This document shows positions 38,701 through 47,571 of a DNA stretch of 64,000 bases, piece after piece (within the stretch, counting starts at the first letter, position 1; every line of letters starts with the position of its first letter). This stretch comes from Neotamlana nanhaiensis (GTDB taxonomy: Bacteria > Bacteroidota > Bacteroidia > Flavobacteriales > Flavobacteriaceae): contig NZ_JTDV01000001.1 of the NCBI RefSeq assembly GCF_000943555.1, positions 620,001 through 684,000 of the forward strand, in the 5' to 3' direction. The notes under the pieces are model-generated. The model was given only the letters and a program-made list of their open reading frames with translations, searched no databases and was not told where the DNA came from. A program made the translations under genes and the position numbers.

Positions 38701-39350
38701 ATATGGTTTCTATTAAACCGAATACGACATCTGTTATTACACCAGCTGGAGGAAACCTGAGCACTTACGATTATCGTGAAGCAGCTTACGTATTTTATAG
38801 AAATGGTTTGTATTACTTTCTTTGGTCTGTTGATGATACAGGTTCTGCCAATTACCACGTCGCTTACGGTACGTCTACGTCACCAACAGGTCCTATAAAT
38901 GTTGCAAGTGAACCAATTGTCATCATTCAAGATCCAACGAATAAAATTTATGGAACAGGTCACAACTCCGTATTACAAATTCCGGGTAAAGATGAATGGT
39001 ACCTTGTGTATCATCGCATTAATGCTGAATATATTAACTCTGATCCTGGAACACATAGAGAAGTATGCATTGACAAATTAGAGTTTAATCCCGATGGTAC
39101 TATAAAACCTGTAACACCAACCAGACAAGGTATTACTCCCGTTATTTTAGATCATGTTGCAAATGCATTAAGTGTTTCAGAAATTGATAACAATACTAAT
39201 CTCAAACTTTTAAAAAGAGAGATTTATAATTTCTCTGGGCAATTTTTAGGAAATAGTTTAAAACCACTTAAAAAAGGGTTCTACATTATAAAGGCATTTT
39301 ATGAAAACGGAACGATCTCTACAAGAAAAATATATAAAAACACCCCTTAA
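35754..39350 (+). CDS. LamG + Ig-like + double GH43 glycosidase, degenerate T9SS C-terminus
   Basis: This is a secreted enzyme of about 1198 residues. No ATG fits the frame. The GTG at 35754 places a signal peptide (SRQYFCSISLFFSIFIGAQ) at the N-terminus; a TTG at 35688 would add 22 unlikely residues. In residues from 35688, a LamG domain spans ~53-265 and two atrophied bacterial Ig-like domains ~270-450. The first GH43 five-blade domain (~452-790) has GVRDPHIL, STIDGDIV and AVEGSGVF. The second GH43 (~845-1165) has ADPEILYSE, LIDGDVFED and YREAAYVF. Each triplet supplies the expected Asp, Asp and Glu. The tail (KLLKREIYNFSGQFLG) looks like a decayed type A sorting domain. Arabinofuranosidase or galactanase activity is likely. 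The 57291 protein is its lipoprotein counterpart. Confidence 0.85.
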   Translation: MTYFFTTKSRQYFCSISLFFSIFIGAQTPKLAQFDFDSTQDTSNTFTGSLQNGATLLPYEGHHVLALGDNDGYFDFSSNFGSIIAQLDNFSISTNLYISSSYNISNFGNFVWTFANSTNMAATANGNIFFGAISSRYAISTTHWQTEEAVDLNQTLPQGRWINLIYTQLNGNGKIYIDGNLMAQANVNLTPSNIGATPFNFLGRSCYNTDKYLKTAQYDNFIVYDGALTNNEIDALAETITPLNNTLNSLLLNDAANALTIENADAIKSNLILPTQLAHGISVSWASSNSNTISSSGIVTRPPVGSNPVSLTLTATLQLNGVTVTKTFNVTVLPLYSDIESLQIDLDNLTLSGNTTNIRDAIHLPTTTQEGSMVVWSSNEPNYLNNVGKVQQLSAYGNGKKQVMLTATLIKNNEKGTKTFTVWVAEKENRDAYLFSYFTGNDANGEQIRFAVSNDGYHYTPLNNGQPIISSDTISIKKGVRDPHILRGEDGETFYMVVTDMKSAEGWSSNRGMVLLKSNDLVNWTHSTVHFPTKWPTEWGNVLRVWAPQTIYDPVEQKYMVYFSLWSNDSNAPYDRIYYCYANEDFTDLIGTPKILFDRGTSTIDGDIVFNEQDNLYHMFFKNEALGGISKVTSTTLTAPLGQEGTQWSNPSPPVQQTNKAVEGSGVFRLIDTNNWILMYDCYSNGHYQFCSSTNLTDFSFVRDNYDMDARHGTTIAITREEAARLTTKWPSAALNPTPEGAKNKAIKKYGFDLDTSNQTINIAVNYGTDITNFNPELFAAPGTIISPTGEQDFSSGSVNYQCSINGNTVNYTVSVTVEVNAVLEGFKADPEILYSEKTGRFYIYPTNDGFPGWGSYTFNAFSSPDLVHWTNEGEILDLSSNQVSWAYGNAWAPAIIEKKINGDYKYFYYFSGDTGSTKNIGVAVANSPTGPFVDSGAPLISQLPTGANGQLIDGDVFEDPVSGKTYFYYGNGFLAVAELNDDMVSIKPNTTSVITPAGGNLSTYDYREAAYVFYRNGLYYFLWSVDDTGSANYHVAYGTSTSPTGPINVASEPIVIIQDPTNKIYGTGHNSVLQIPGKDEWYLVYHRINAEYINSDPGTHREVCIDKLEFNPDGTIKPVTPTRQGITPVILDHVANALSVSEIDNNTNLKLLKREIYNFSGQFLGNSLKPLKKGFYIIKAFYENGTISTRKIYKNTP

Positions 39351-39497
39351 TTGGATAATAAAAAGTTTGAAATCTTATCATTGCCAATGTATTTATATTT
39401 TAAGTGTTTCCACCTATGCGATATATTGATGATTGAGCCTATCCTACCATACTCATTTGATAAATTAACACAAAAAATATCCTAAATTTAAGTTAGA

Positions 39498-41759
39498 ATG
39501 AAACATATTCTTTTCGCAGTCTTTATTGGAGCCTTTTTTATTTCATGTGCAAAAAAGAAAGAAAAACAAAACTCAACTTTAACCTATAAACTTGAACCTA
39601 TTCCTGATGTTCCTGAATTACTAGACGAAAACTCCGTAGACATGGCAGACGCATCCCTTTTTAAAGAAGTGAAATTGGACTTACCTGTTTCGGAAGGTCC
39701 ATTCGACCCTACTTGGGAGTCTATAGAAACTAATTATCCAGGCACACCAGAATGGCTTCGGGAGGCTAAACTCGGTTTGTGGGTACATTTTGGCCCTCAG
39801 TCAGTTGGCGAAAGTGGAGATTGGTATGCTCGAAGACTTTATGTTCCTGGAACTAATGCCTACAAAAACCACCTTAAAAATTACGGTCATCCATCAACAA
39901 TAGGCTATAAAGAAGTACTTCGTGACTGGAATCCCGATAAGCTAAACCCAGAAAAATTGGTTAAAATCTATAAAGATGCCGGGATACGATACCTTATTAT
40001 TCAAGGTGTCCATCATGATCAATTCGATATGTGGGACTCAAAATACCAACCCTGGAATTCTACGAATCTCGGCCCCAAGCGCGACTTGGTTGGAGAATGG
40101 CAAAAAGCCGCTCGAGAAGCTAATATACGTTTTGGCATCACTTTTCATCATGAATATTCTTGGTGGTGGTGGCAAACAGCTTTTCAAAGTGATACCACTG
40201 GTAATTTAGCTAGTATTCCTTATGACGGCAATTTAACCTTGGCCGATGGTAAAGGACTATGGTGGGAAGGCATGGACCCCCGTTACCTGTATGGCGTTAA
40301 CTTACGCGAATACAAAGGGGTGGCAGCAGCAGCTAATTCGCCTTGGTCGCCTCCTCCTGCAGGCATATTTAAAAACCACTTAAAATTTTCTAATTGGTAT
40401 GCCAAGTGGTGGGCCTTACGGATGATGGATGCCGTTGATAAATACCAACCCGATTTTATTTATACCGATGGTACCGACCAACAACCTTTTAGCGGTTTTG
40501 GAACCGGAACTGGCTATAAAAGTGATGCCATTCAACGTGTTATCGCCGATTACTATAACAAAACACTTGCGCGTCGTGGCGAGATAGATGTGTTCAGCAT
40601 TATTAAATTTAGAAACAAAACCAATGGAACCGTAAACACCCAAGAAGGAGGTATTCCCGGAGACATAAAAACAGACCAGGATTGGATAGCCGAAACTCCC
40701 GTTGGAGACTGGTTCTACGGTCCAGGTTTTAATTATAGTTCAGATGCTGTAGTTCGGTACCTTCTGGAAGAAGTATCTCGCGATGGTAATATTGGTATCT
40801 GTGTTTCCTTGTTACCTGATGGTTCTTTAGACAAAGGCAGCACAAAAATGCTCAAGGAAATTGGAGCGTGGATGAAAATAAACGGAGAAGGTATTTACGG
40901 TAGTCATGCTTGGGAAAAACTGGGTGAAGGTATCAATGGTCAATTAAATGTTTTACCAGGCGGCAAAATTGGAGATAGGCAAGCCAACCACCCATTTTCA
41001 ACTTCCGACATTCGTTTTACCGTTGGCAAAGACGGCTCTCTATATGCTTGGGTTATGAGCGTTCCGAAAACAAGAGAGGTAGTCAAAATAACCTCGCTTG
41101 GCCTCAATGAAAATAGATTGACAGAGCCTATCTCATCACTTACTCTTTTGGGCTATGAAAGCGATGTAAATTGGGAACAAAAAGAAGACGCTCTTCATAT
41201 TACTTTTCCAGAGAACACGAATTTAAAAACAGCTATAGGTTTTAAAATAGGGCCTGCATCAATTGTTAGACCTAAAGCCCCGCTGGATGTGAAAGCAAAC
41301 AACAAAGAGGGCTCCATAGGTCTTAGTTGGGCGTCCTACCAAAATGCAGACTATTATATTGTTAAGAGAGCAGAGCACAAAGATGGACCTTATAAAACAG
41401 TGGCAGACCATCTAAAAACCCCCGAATGGAAAGACTCAATTGCAGAGCAGGGAAAATTATATTACTACACCATTACAGCCAAAGTAGGACAACATTTTTC
41501 TAGCCTCTCTGAACCCGTAGCCGCTCTATTGTCAAATGAAAACCACAATTGGAATACGGCCAATATTGGAGACGTTCGCCTAAACGGAAATATTACCCAA
41601 TCTAAAAACACCGTTTTAATGAAAGGCGCCGGAAACGATATTTGGAGCACAAAGGATGCTTTTTATTTTGCATACAGCAACCTATCTGGTGACGGTAGCA
41701 TAATTACAAAAGTAGAAGCATGGATAATACGTCTTCATGGGCTAAAGCTGGTGTTATGA
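39498..41759 (+). CDS. GH29 alpha-L-fucosidase-like lipoprotein, frameshifted near its 3' end
   Basis: The product is a lipoprotein (lipobox ending at C17, FFISCAKK). The GH29 barrel covers ~75-460: KLGLWVHFGPQSVG, GVHHDQFDMWDSK (H172-H173-D174) and the nucleophile D324 in DFIYTDGTDQ. A beta domain follows (~480-590), then an FN3-like domain (~595-680). The frame then enters the first 40 residues of a DUF1349-like domain and is lost: after ITKVEA the sense continues in another frame at 41720. One deleted base near 41719 explains this. The catalytic part is whole, so activity may persist. GH29 enzymes release fucose; the strongly aromatic run SWWWW near the barrel suggests an unusual pocket. 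GH31 follows on the same strand. Confidence 0.88.
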   Translation: MKHILFAVFIGAFFISCAKKKEKQNSTLTYKLEPIPDVPELLDENSVDMADASLFKEVKLDLPVSEGPFDPTWESIETNYPGTPEWLREAKLGLWVHFGPQSVGESGDWYARRLYVPGTNAYKNHLKNYGHPSTIGYKEVLRDWNPDKLNPEKLVKIYKDAGIRYLIIQGVHHDQFDMWDSKYQPWNSTNLGPKRDLVGEWQKAAREANIRFGITFHHEYSWWWWQTAFQSDTTGNLASIPYDGNLTLADGKGLWWEGMDPRYLYGVNLREYKGVAAAANSPWSPPPAGIFKNHLKFSNWYAKWWALRMMDAVDKYQPDFIYTDGTDQQPFSGFGTGTGYKSDAIQRVIADYYNKTLARRGEIDVFSIIKFRNKTNGTVNTQEGGIPGDIKTDQDWIAETPVGDWFYGPGFNYSSDAVVRYLLEEVSRDGNIGICVSLLPDGSLDKGSTKMLKEIGAWMKINGEGIYGSHAWEKLGEGINGQLNVLPGGKIGDRQANHPFSTSDIRFTVGKDGSLYAWVMSVPKTREVVKITSLGLNENRLTEPISSLTLLGYESDVNWEQKEDALHITFPENTNLKTAIGFKIGPASIVRPKAPLDVKANNKEGSIGLSWASYQNADYYIVKRAEHKDGPYKTVADHLKTPEWKDSIAEQGKLYYYTITAKVGQHFSSLSEPVAALLSNENHNWNTANIGDVRLNGNITQSKNTVLMKGAGNDIWSTKDAFYFAYSNLSGDGSIITKVEAWIIRLHGLKLVL

Positions 41760-42091
41760 TTCGCGAAACACTCAATCCAGAATCCAGTCACCTCATAGCT
41801 TTTGTCACACCTAGCGAGGGTGTTGCCCTACAAGGACGAAAAACAAAGTTTGGACAATCAGAAGGTTTCGCACAAACGCATAAGATAAGCGCACCAAGAT
41901 GGATTAAATTAGAAAGAAAAGGAAATACATTTACAGCCTTTCAATCTGAAGATGGACAGCATTGGATGCTGGTAGGTTCTACCACAGCAGAACTCGCTTC
42001 CAATGTAAAAATAGGTTTAGCCGTTTGCAGCCATAATGAAGATAAATTTTGTAATGTTCTCTTCAAAAACGTTATTATTAATCAAAACTAG
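41720..42091 (+). pseudogene. Detached DUF1349-like C-terminal domain of the GH29 protein
   Basis: This frame continues the GH29 product after a one-base deletion. It encodes MDNTSSWAKAGVMIRETLNP, SHLIAFVTPSEGVALQG, RWIKLERKGNTFTAFQSEDG and KIGLAVCSHNE, the recognisable DUF1349/concanavalin-like pattern. The upstream half of this domain (GDGSIITKVEA) is in the GH29 frame, so it is one broken domain rather than a separate gene. It has no signal peptide or promoter of its own. Confidence 0.8.
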
Positions 42092-42101
42092 AAAAAGTAA
42101 G

Positions 42102-44720
42102 ATGATAAAAAAATTGTTTGCCTTACTGGCAATCATACCCTTTATAAGTTGGGGGCAGGCTATAAAAGGCTACCAAAAAACCCAAGAAAAAGTAATACTT
42201 CAACTTAATGAAGGTCAATTACAACTAACCCCTTTATCAAATAATGCTGTTAGGGTACAATTCAGCAAAGGCACCGTGCCTAAAATTGACGAATTAGTTC
42301 TAACTTCTGAAAAAAAACCAATCAAATTTAAAACGGTCAAATCTGATTCTTCCTTAACAGTAATAATGCCAAAATTAAAAGTTTTGGTAAACAAAGCAAA
42401 TGGTGTTTTAAGCTACTACAATGCCAACAATAAAGTAATCTTAAAAGAAAAAGTTGATAGTAGAATTTTAAAAGAAAGTAGTGTTCAGGGTGAAGCATGT
42501 TATATTGCAGCACAAAGTTTCCACGCCCCTGAGGATGAATTTATATACGGAACCGGACAGTTCCAAGATGGCTACCTAAATATTAAAGGCTTGCCCAGAA
42601 GACTTACACAAGTTAACAGCCAAATTTCAATACCTTTTATATTATCTAACAAAGGATATGGGTTACTTTGGCACAACTATGGTCTTACCGACTTTAACCC
42701 TGCCACTAAAGCAATTAATTTAAAATCATTAGGAACGGAAGGGGAAGCTGTAACTCTTGAAGTCACAACTACCGAAGGAACAAAAACAGAAAAACGGCAA
42801 GATGGTGTATTTACAGGTATGCTGAATATTAATAAAGCTGGAAAATATGCTTTTTTCATAGATGTTGGACAAAAAATGGCGCGAAAATGGCAGCTAACAA
42901 TCAACGGGGAAGATGTTATAAATTTTAAAAACCATTGGTTGCCACCAACAACTAGCATTATCGTTGATTTGAAGAAAGGAGTACACAATATTGTGCTTAA
43001 AGGCGAAAAGAACGATAAGCCAAGTCTGTATTTTCAAAAAGTAAAAAATGAAACCGTTTTTAGTTCTCCCGTAGCCAAGGTGTTGGACTATGTTGTTTTT
43101 GCCGGAAACGCAGATGACGTGATATCTACCTATCGAGACTTAACCGGAAAAGCTCCTATGATGCCAATCTGGTCATTGGGTTATATTCACTGTCGGGAAA
43201 GGTATCATAGCCAAGTAGAACTGCTTGAAAATGCATCGGAATTTAGACAAAGAAACATACCTTTAGACCTAATTGTACAAGACTGGCAATATTGGGGCAA
43301 ACACGGCTGGAACTCAATGAAATTTGATGAAGACCATTACCCCGACCCAGCAAAGATGGTTCGCGAATTACATGATATGGACATACGCCTAATGCTATCA
43401 GTGTGGTCTAAAATAGACAAGGCATCTGAACTTGGCAAAGCTTTTAACGACAAAAATTACTACATACCAAATACGCAATGGGTCGACTTTTTCAATCCTG
43501 AGGCCTCAAAGTTTTATTGGGAAAACTTTAGTAACAAACTACTAAAACCGTATCAAATTGATGGATGGTGGCAAGATGCAACAGAACCTGAAAACGACGA
43601 CCTTGTTGGGCGAAGAATTAACAATAACACCCTTGCAGGCGAATGGATGCGTAACGTATATCCTCTATTCGTAACTAAAACGGTATATGAAGGTTTACGT
43701 AAAGACGCTCCAGATAAACGAGCTTTTATTCTTACTAGAAGTGGGTTTTCAGGTCAACAAAAGTATGCAGCTGCATTATGGACTGGCGATATAGGAAACA
43801 ATTGGCAAACTCTACGGCGACAAGTTACTGCAGGACTAAACACCTCTATAACTGGTATACCGTGGTGGACCTTCGATGCCGGCGGTTTTTTCCGCCCTGG
43901 AAAAAGTCAGTACACAGATAAAGATTTTCATGAAAGATTTTTGCGCTGGCTTCAATTTGCAACTTTTTCACCTTTACAAAGAGTGCATGGTTACCAAACA
44001 AACACTGAATTTTGGCGCTATGGATCTGAGGTAGAAAAACTTTCGCTTAAATATTTAAATTTAAGATACCGTTTGCTTCCATATATTTATTCGCAAGCTG
44101 CAAATGTTACTTTAAAAAACGGCACCATAATGCGTCCATTGGTAATGGATTTCGCTTACGATAAACAAGCACTCGAACAGCTCCACATATACATGTTTGG
44201 CCCTTCTTTTTTAGTGGCGCCTGTTTTAGAAAAAGGTGTTGAAAATTGGCCTGTTTACTTACCAAATCATCAAGCTGGCTGGTTTAACTTTTGGACGGGA
44301 AAACATTATTCAGGAAATCAAACGATCAAGACGGAAGCCTCCATTTCAACTCTGCCACTATACGTAAAAGCGGGGTCAATCGTAGCAATGGGAGAACAGG
44401 TTCAGAACACTGAAGAAATACAAGTTAAGCCCATTGAAATTCGGATTTATACCGGGGCTAGTTGTTCCTTCGAATTATATGAGGATGAAGGAACCAATTA
44501 TAACTATGAAAAAGGAGCATATAGCATTATTCCTTTTAAATGGAATGAAGACAAAAAAACATTAGAAATTGGCAAACGAAAAGGTAGCTATAAAGGCATG
44601 TTAAATGAAAAAACCTTCAAAATTGTGTGGGTAAATGAGCACAACGGAATTGGCCTAGAGCAAGGAACCGTTAATAAGCTTGTGAAATATGATGGCAAGA
44701 AAAAAATAATTGTTCAATAA
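42102..44720 (+). CDS. GH31 alpha-xylosidase/alpha-glucosidase with PA14 insert
   Basis: The ATG at 42102 gives a signal peptide (MIKKLFALLAIIPFISWGQ) and 872 residues, starting 10 nt after the GH29 reading ends; the longer start at 42036 overlaps GH29. A GH31 N-terminal beta-sandwich is split by a PA14-like domain (~210-325, GKYAFFIDVGQKMARKWQLTINGE). The barrel carries the nucleophile D492 in GWWQDATEPE and acid/base D563 in WTGDIGNNW. GIPWWTFDAGGFFRPG and the C-terminal beta domains are also typical. A PA14-bearing GH31 occurs in Bacteroidota xyloglucan loci as alpha-xylosidase, so alpha-xylose is a candidate, but the rest of the locus is not xyloglucan-like. Confidence 0.92.
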   Translation: MIKKLFALLAIIPFISWGQAIKGYQKTQEKVILQLNEGQLQLTPLSNNAVRVQFSKGTVPKIDELVLTSEKKPIKFKTVKSDSSLTVIMPKLKVLVNKANGVLSYYNANNKVILKEKVDSRILKESSVQGEACYIAAQSFHAPEDEFIYGTGQFQDGYLNIKGLPRRLTQVNSQISIPFILSNKGYGLLWHNYGLTDFNPATKAINLKSLGTEGEAVTLEVTTTEGTKTEKRQDGVFTGMLNINKAGKYAFFIDVGQKMARKWQLTINGEDVINFKNHWLPPTTSIIVDLKKGVHNIVLKGEKNDKPSLYFQKVKNETVFSSPVAKVLDYVVFAGNADDVISTYRDLTGKAPMMPIWSLGYIHCRERYHSQVELLENASEFRQRNIPLDLIVQDWQYWGKHGWNSMKFDEDHYPDPAKMVRELHDMDIRLMLSVWSKIDKASELGKAFNDKNYYIPNTQWVDFFNPEASKFYWENFSNKLLKPYQIDGWWQDATEPENDDLVGRRINNNTLAGEWMRNVYPLFVTKTVYEGLRKDAPDKRAFILTRSGFSGQQKYAAALWTGDIGNNWQTLRRQVTAGLNTSITGIPWWTFDAGGFFRPGKSQYTDKDFHERFLRWLQFATFSPLQRVHGYQTNTEFWRYGSEVEKLSLKYLNLRYRLLPYIYSQAANVTLKNGTIMRPLVMDFAYDKQALEQLHIYMFGPSFLVAPVLEKGVENWPVYLPNHQAGWFNFWTGKHYSGNQTIKTEASISTLPLYVKAGSIVAMGEQVQNTEEIQVKPIEIRIYTGASCSFELYEDEGTNYNYEKGAYSIIPFKWNEDKKTLEIGKRKGSYKGMLNEKTFKIVWVNEHNGIGLEQGTVNKLVKYDGKKKIIVQ

Positions 44721-44767
44721 GACAATTTTAAAAGGCTTGTTTTATGCAACATACAATATTAAAATAT

Positions 44768-44807
44768 AAAAAAAGGGTTTAGCAGAATTAAGCGAGACCC
44801 TTTTTTT
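44768..44807. terminator. Terminator between convergent GH31 and GH2 genes
   Basis: An A-run followed by GGGTTT pairs (with G-T pairs) to AGACCC followed by a T-run, around a 14-nt loop. It can serve both converging genes. Confidence 0.7.
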
Positions 44808-44844
44808 ATATACCCTACTCACTTTACGCTAACACTTCTCATTT

Positions 44845-47304
44845 TTAATACTTAGAAAGTATATTAATGGTTTCGGCTACTATACCTTCCGAAGAAACTT
44901 CGAGTTGAATATTCCCTTCTTTGCGACCACTTTTAACAATAACCAAAGCACGACCATGCCATGCATTTCTGGTGTTCGAGTAGTAAGAATTTGTGTCTTT
45001 TAAATCGGCATTATCAACGCCTATAATTTCACCAGGACCAGAAATTAAAAAGTCAAGTTTATTGGCTGCTGTTGGGTTTAAAACACCATTCTCATCGGTA
45101 ATTTCAACGGTTATGTATGCTAAATCTTGTCCGTTAGCTCGTATCGCTTTTCTATCTGCTGTTAATTTAATTTTCGATGCTGCTTCTGCCGTTTTTAAAA
45201 TAGTTGATTCCTTTTCTTTTCCTGTTTTCGATACCGCTACTGCTTTTAAAATTCCAGGTTTGTAAGGTAATTTAAAGGTGGCTTTAAATTCTTGTGCAAC
45301 CGTTGTGGATTTTTCTCCTACAAGTTGATCATTTAAATAAAGTCTTACTTTCGGGTATTTTGAGTACACCTCAACATCAATAAGCTTACCCTCATGATTT
45401 GGCCACGTCCAACTTTCCCAAGTAGGCCATACCGCCCAAGACGTTGTTTTTATTTCACCATTTTCAGGGTTTGGTTCTTTTACTGCCATATACAACATTT
45501 CTGTATCGTTATACAACATACTTCTGTAATGCGAAATGGGTTTACGCCAACCTATTAAATCGACATCGCCACAATAGGCACCGTGCCAAGGATATAAATT
45601 AGCTTGCCAATGCTCGCCATCGGGTTCGCCTGGGTAATAATAACGCCCGATACCCGATTCGCCCAAATAATCCATAGCTGTCCACACAAAATCACCAATT
45701 ATGTAATTATTTTTATTGACTAAATTCCAGATAAAAAATGCATTTTTAGGATACGATTCGGTATTTACAATAATGCGCGAAGGTACGCGCTCGTGGTCAT
45801 TTTCAGCATGTTGTAATTGGTAATTGTAACCCGCAACATCATGCGCTGCCATCAACGGATCGAAAATATCCCAACCTTGTCCCCAACTGGTCATTGCTGA
45901 AGTTACTGGCCGTGTGGCATCAATTTCTTTTACAGCATCCGATAACATTTTAGCGGTTTCAACGGCTTCAGGTTTGGTTCGTTCTATAATTTCGTTACCA
46001 ATACTCCACATAATGATACTTGGGTGATTTTTATCGCGTTTTACCATGGCTTGCAAATCGTGTTTCCACCATTTATCAAAAATGGAAGCATAATCGTGGG
46101 TTATTGGCGAAATGGTCGTTTTCATTTCACGCCAACCATCAAAAGCTTCATCAACAACCAGCATTCCTAAACTATCGCAGGCATTTAAAAAGGCTTCCGA
46201 TGGTGGATTGTGAGACGTTCTCAAAGCATTAAAACCTGCGGCTTTCATTAATGCTACTTTTCGCACTTCAGCTCTATCATACGCAGCAGCACCTAAGGCT
46301 CCGTTGTCGTGATGTACGCAACCGCCGTTTATTAATGTTTTCTTTCCGTTGAGAACAAAACCATCTTCCGAAGAAAATTCAATAGTTCGTATCCCATGGG
46401 ATAAGGACAGGCTATCAATTTTAGTATTATCACCTCCATTTTCGTATAAATTTATGTTTAAATCATACAAATTAGGATGCACTGGCGACCATAAATATGG
46501 GTTCTGAATCGTTATTATTTGGTTTACCTCAACCTGAGACTTTGCCTTTATAGACACAACTTCTTCTTTTAAAATTGATTGATAAATGCGCTTTCCGTTT
46601 TTAAAAGTTTTGTTGAACAGAAAGTCAGCTTCAACCAGAACTACTTTATCTTCATTCGTTTCGTTTTTAATAATGGTTTTTACGGCAACTTCGGCAACAT
46701 TATCGACAACCGATTTTGTAACCGCCGTAACGCCCCATTGTTCTATTCGTAATGGTTCGGTTACCATAAGCCAAACGTTACGATATATACCAGACCCCGT
46801 GTACCAACGACTGTTTTTTTGTTGAGAATTATCAACACGAACTGCAATGGTGTTTTCTGCATCTATATTTAGATAAGAACTTAAATCAAACGAAAATGAA
46901 GTGTAGCCATAAGGTTGATCACCTAAACGTTTGCCATTAATAAACACTTTGGCATTCATGTAAACACCTTCAAAATAAATAGAAACTTTTTTATTTTTTA
47001 ATGCTTTTGATACATGAAAGGTTTTACGATACCACGCTGTTCCTGTTGGGAAAAATCCACCATCTACCCCACTCACATTGTCTTTTTCTGGCTTACCTTC
47101 AATACTCCAGTCGTGAGGCAGATTTAAATTTCTCCAATCTTCATCATTAAAATTTGCTTGACTAAATTCTTCAGAATCATCTAACTTAAATTTCCAATCG
47201 AAATTAAAGCGTTGTTTTCTGTTATAAGTTTCTTCTTTAGAAAAGGTCTCATAACTAGAATTAATAAGAAAAGCTGTAAATAAAACTAATATAATCTTGT
47301 TCAT
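44845..47304 (-). CDS. GH2 beta-galactosidase family enzyme
   Basis: This 819-residue exported enzyme has the GH2 three-domain N-terminal half (sugar-binding jelly roll with LPHDWSIEG and GVYMNAKVFINGKRLG; immunoglobulin-like middle) and a TIM barrel. Catalytic residues are E438 in MWSIGNEII (acid/base) and E516 in IVNTESYP (nucleophile); RTSHNPPS and DEAFDGW are standard. The C-terminal ~200 residues contain a DUF4982-like and an Ig-like invasin-type domain (AYITVEITDENG). There is no sorting domain, so it is probably periplasmic. Beta-galactosidase is the commonest activity of this subgroup, but glucuronidases share the fold. It stands alone, divergent from DUF1593. Confidence 0.93.
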   Translation of the reverse strand: MNKIILVLFTAFLINSSYETFSKEETYNRKQRFNFDWKFKLDDSEEFSQANFNDEDWRNLNLPHDWSIEGKPEKDNVSGVDGGFFPTGTAWYRKTFHVSKALKNKKVSIYFEGVYMNAKVFINGKRLGDQPYGYTSFSFDLSSYLNIDAENTIAVRVDNSQQKNSRWYTGSGIYRNVWLMVTEPLRIEQWGVTAVTKSVVDNVAEVAVKTIIKNETNEDKVVLVEADFLFNKTFKNGKRIYQSILKEEVVSIKAKSQVEVNQIITIQNPYLWSPVHPNLYDLNINLYENGGDNTKIDSLSLSHGIRTIEFSSEDGFVLNGKKTLINGGCVHHDNGALGAAAYDRAEVRKVALMKAAGFNALRTSHNPPSEAFLNACDSLGMLVVDEAFDGWREMKTTISPITHDYASIFDKWWKHDLQAMVKRDKNHPSIIMWSIGNEIIERTKPEAVETAKMLSDAVKEIDATRPVTSAMTSWGQGWDIFDPLMAAHDVAGYNYQLQHAENDHERVPSRIIVNTESYPKNAFFIWNLVNKNNYIIGDFVWTAMDYLGESGIGRYYYPGEPDGEHWQANLYPWHGAYCGDVDLIGWRKPISHYRSMLYNDTEMLYMAVKEPNPENGEIKTTSWAVWPTWESWTWPNHEGKLIDVEVYSKYPKVRLYLNDQLVGEKSTTVAQEFKATFKLPYKPGILKAVAVSKTGKEKESTILKTAEAASKIKLTADRKAIRANGQDLAYITVEITDENGVLNPTAANKLDFLISGPGEIIGVDNADLKDTNSYYSNTRNAWHGRALVIVKSGRKEGNIQLEVSSEGIVAETINILSKY

Positions 47305-47571
47305 GTAAATTTAGTTGGTTTAGTTGTTGTTTTAATGTCTTCTAAATCTCTCAGAAATTGTCAAATTACAAAATCAAAAACCCAAATAAGGGTTATAAAT
47401 TATACAAAAAGAGATACAAATTACCTAACAGGTTTAAATTAGGAAAAAAATTACGAGGTTCCATAAAAAGCAAACTTATAAACTCCACAAAAAAAGTTGA
47501 TTTACCCCCTAACTCTTGATAAAATTTTAAATAACTTAGCTTCAAGAACCAATAAATTATTGCGCTAAAAA

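Noticed and set aside
39395-39420. AAGTGT upstream of GH29 as a fifth palindrome
   Set aside because: Only one arm is present; no ACACTT follows at 7 nt.
42036-42101. Longer start for GH31
   Set aside because: The extra 22 residues overlap the GH29 tail and precede a proper signal peptide at 42102.
47381-47435. Paired repeat motif upstream of the 47304 GH2
   Set aside because: AAGGGTTATAAAT and ACAGGTTTAAAT are about 40 bp apart and match poorly; no -7 box fits.
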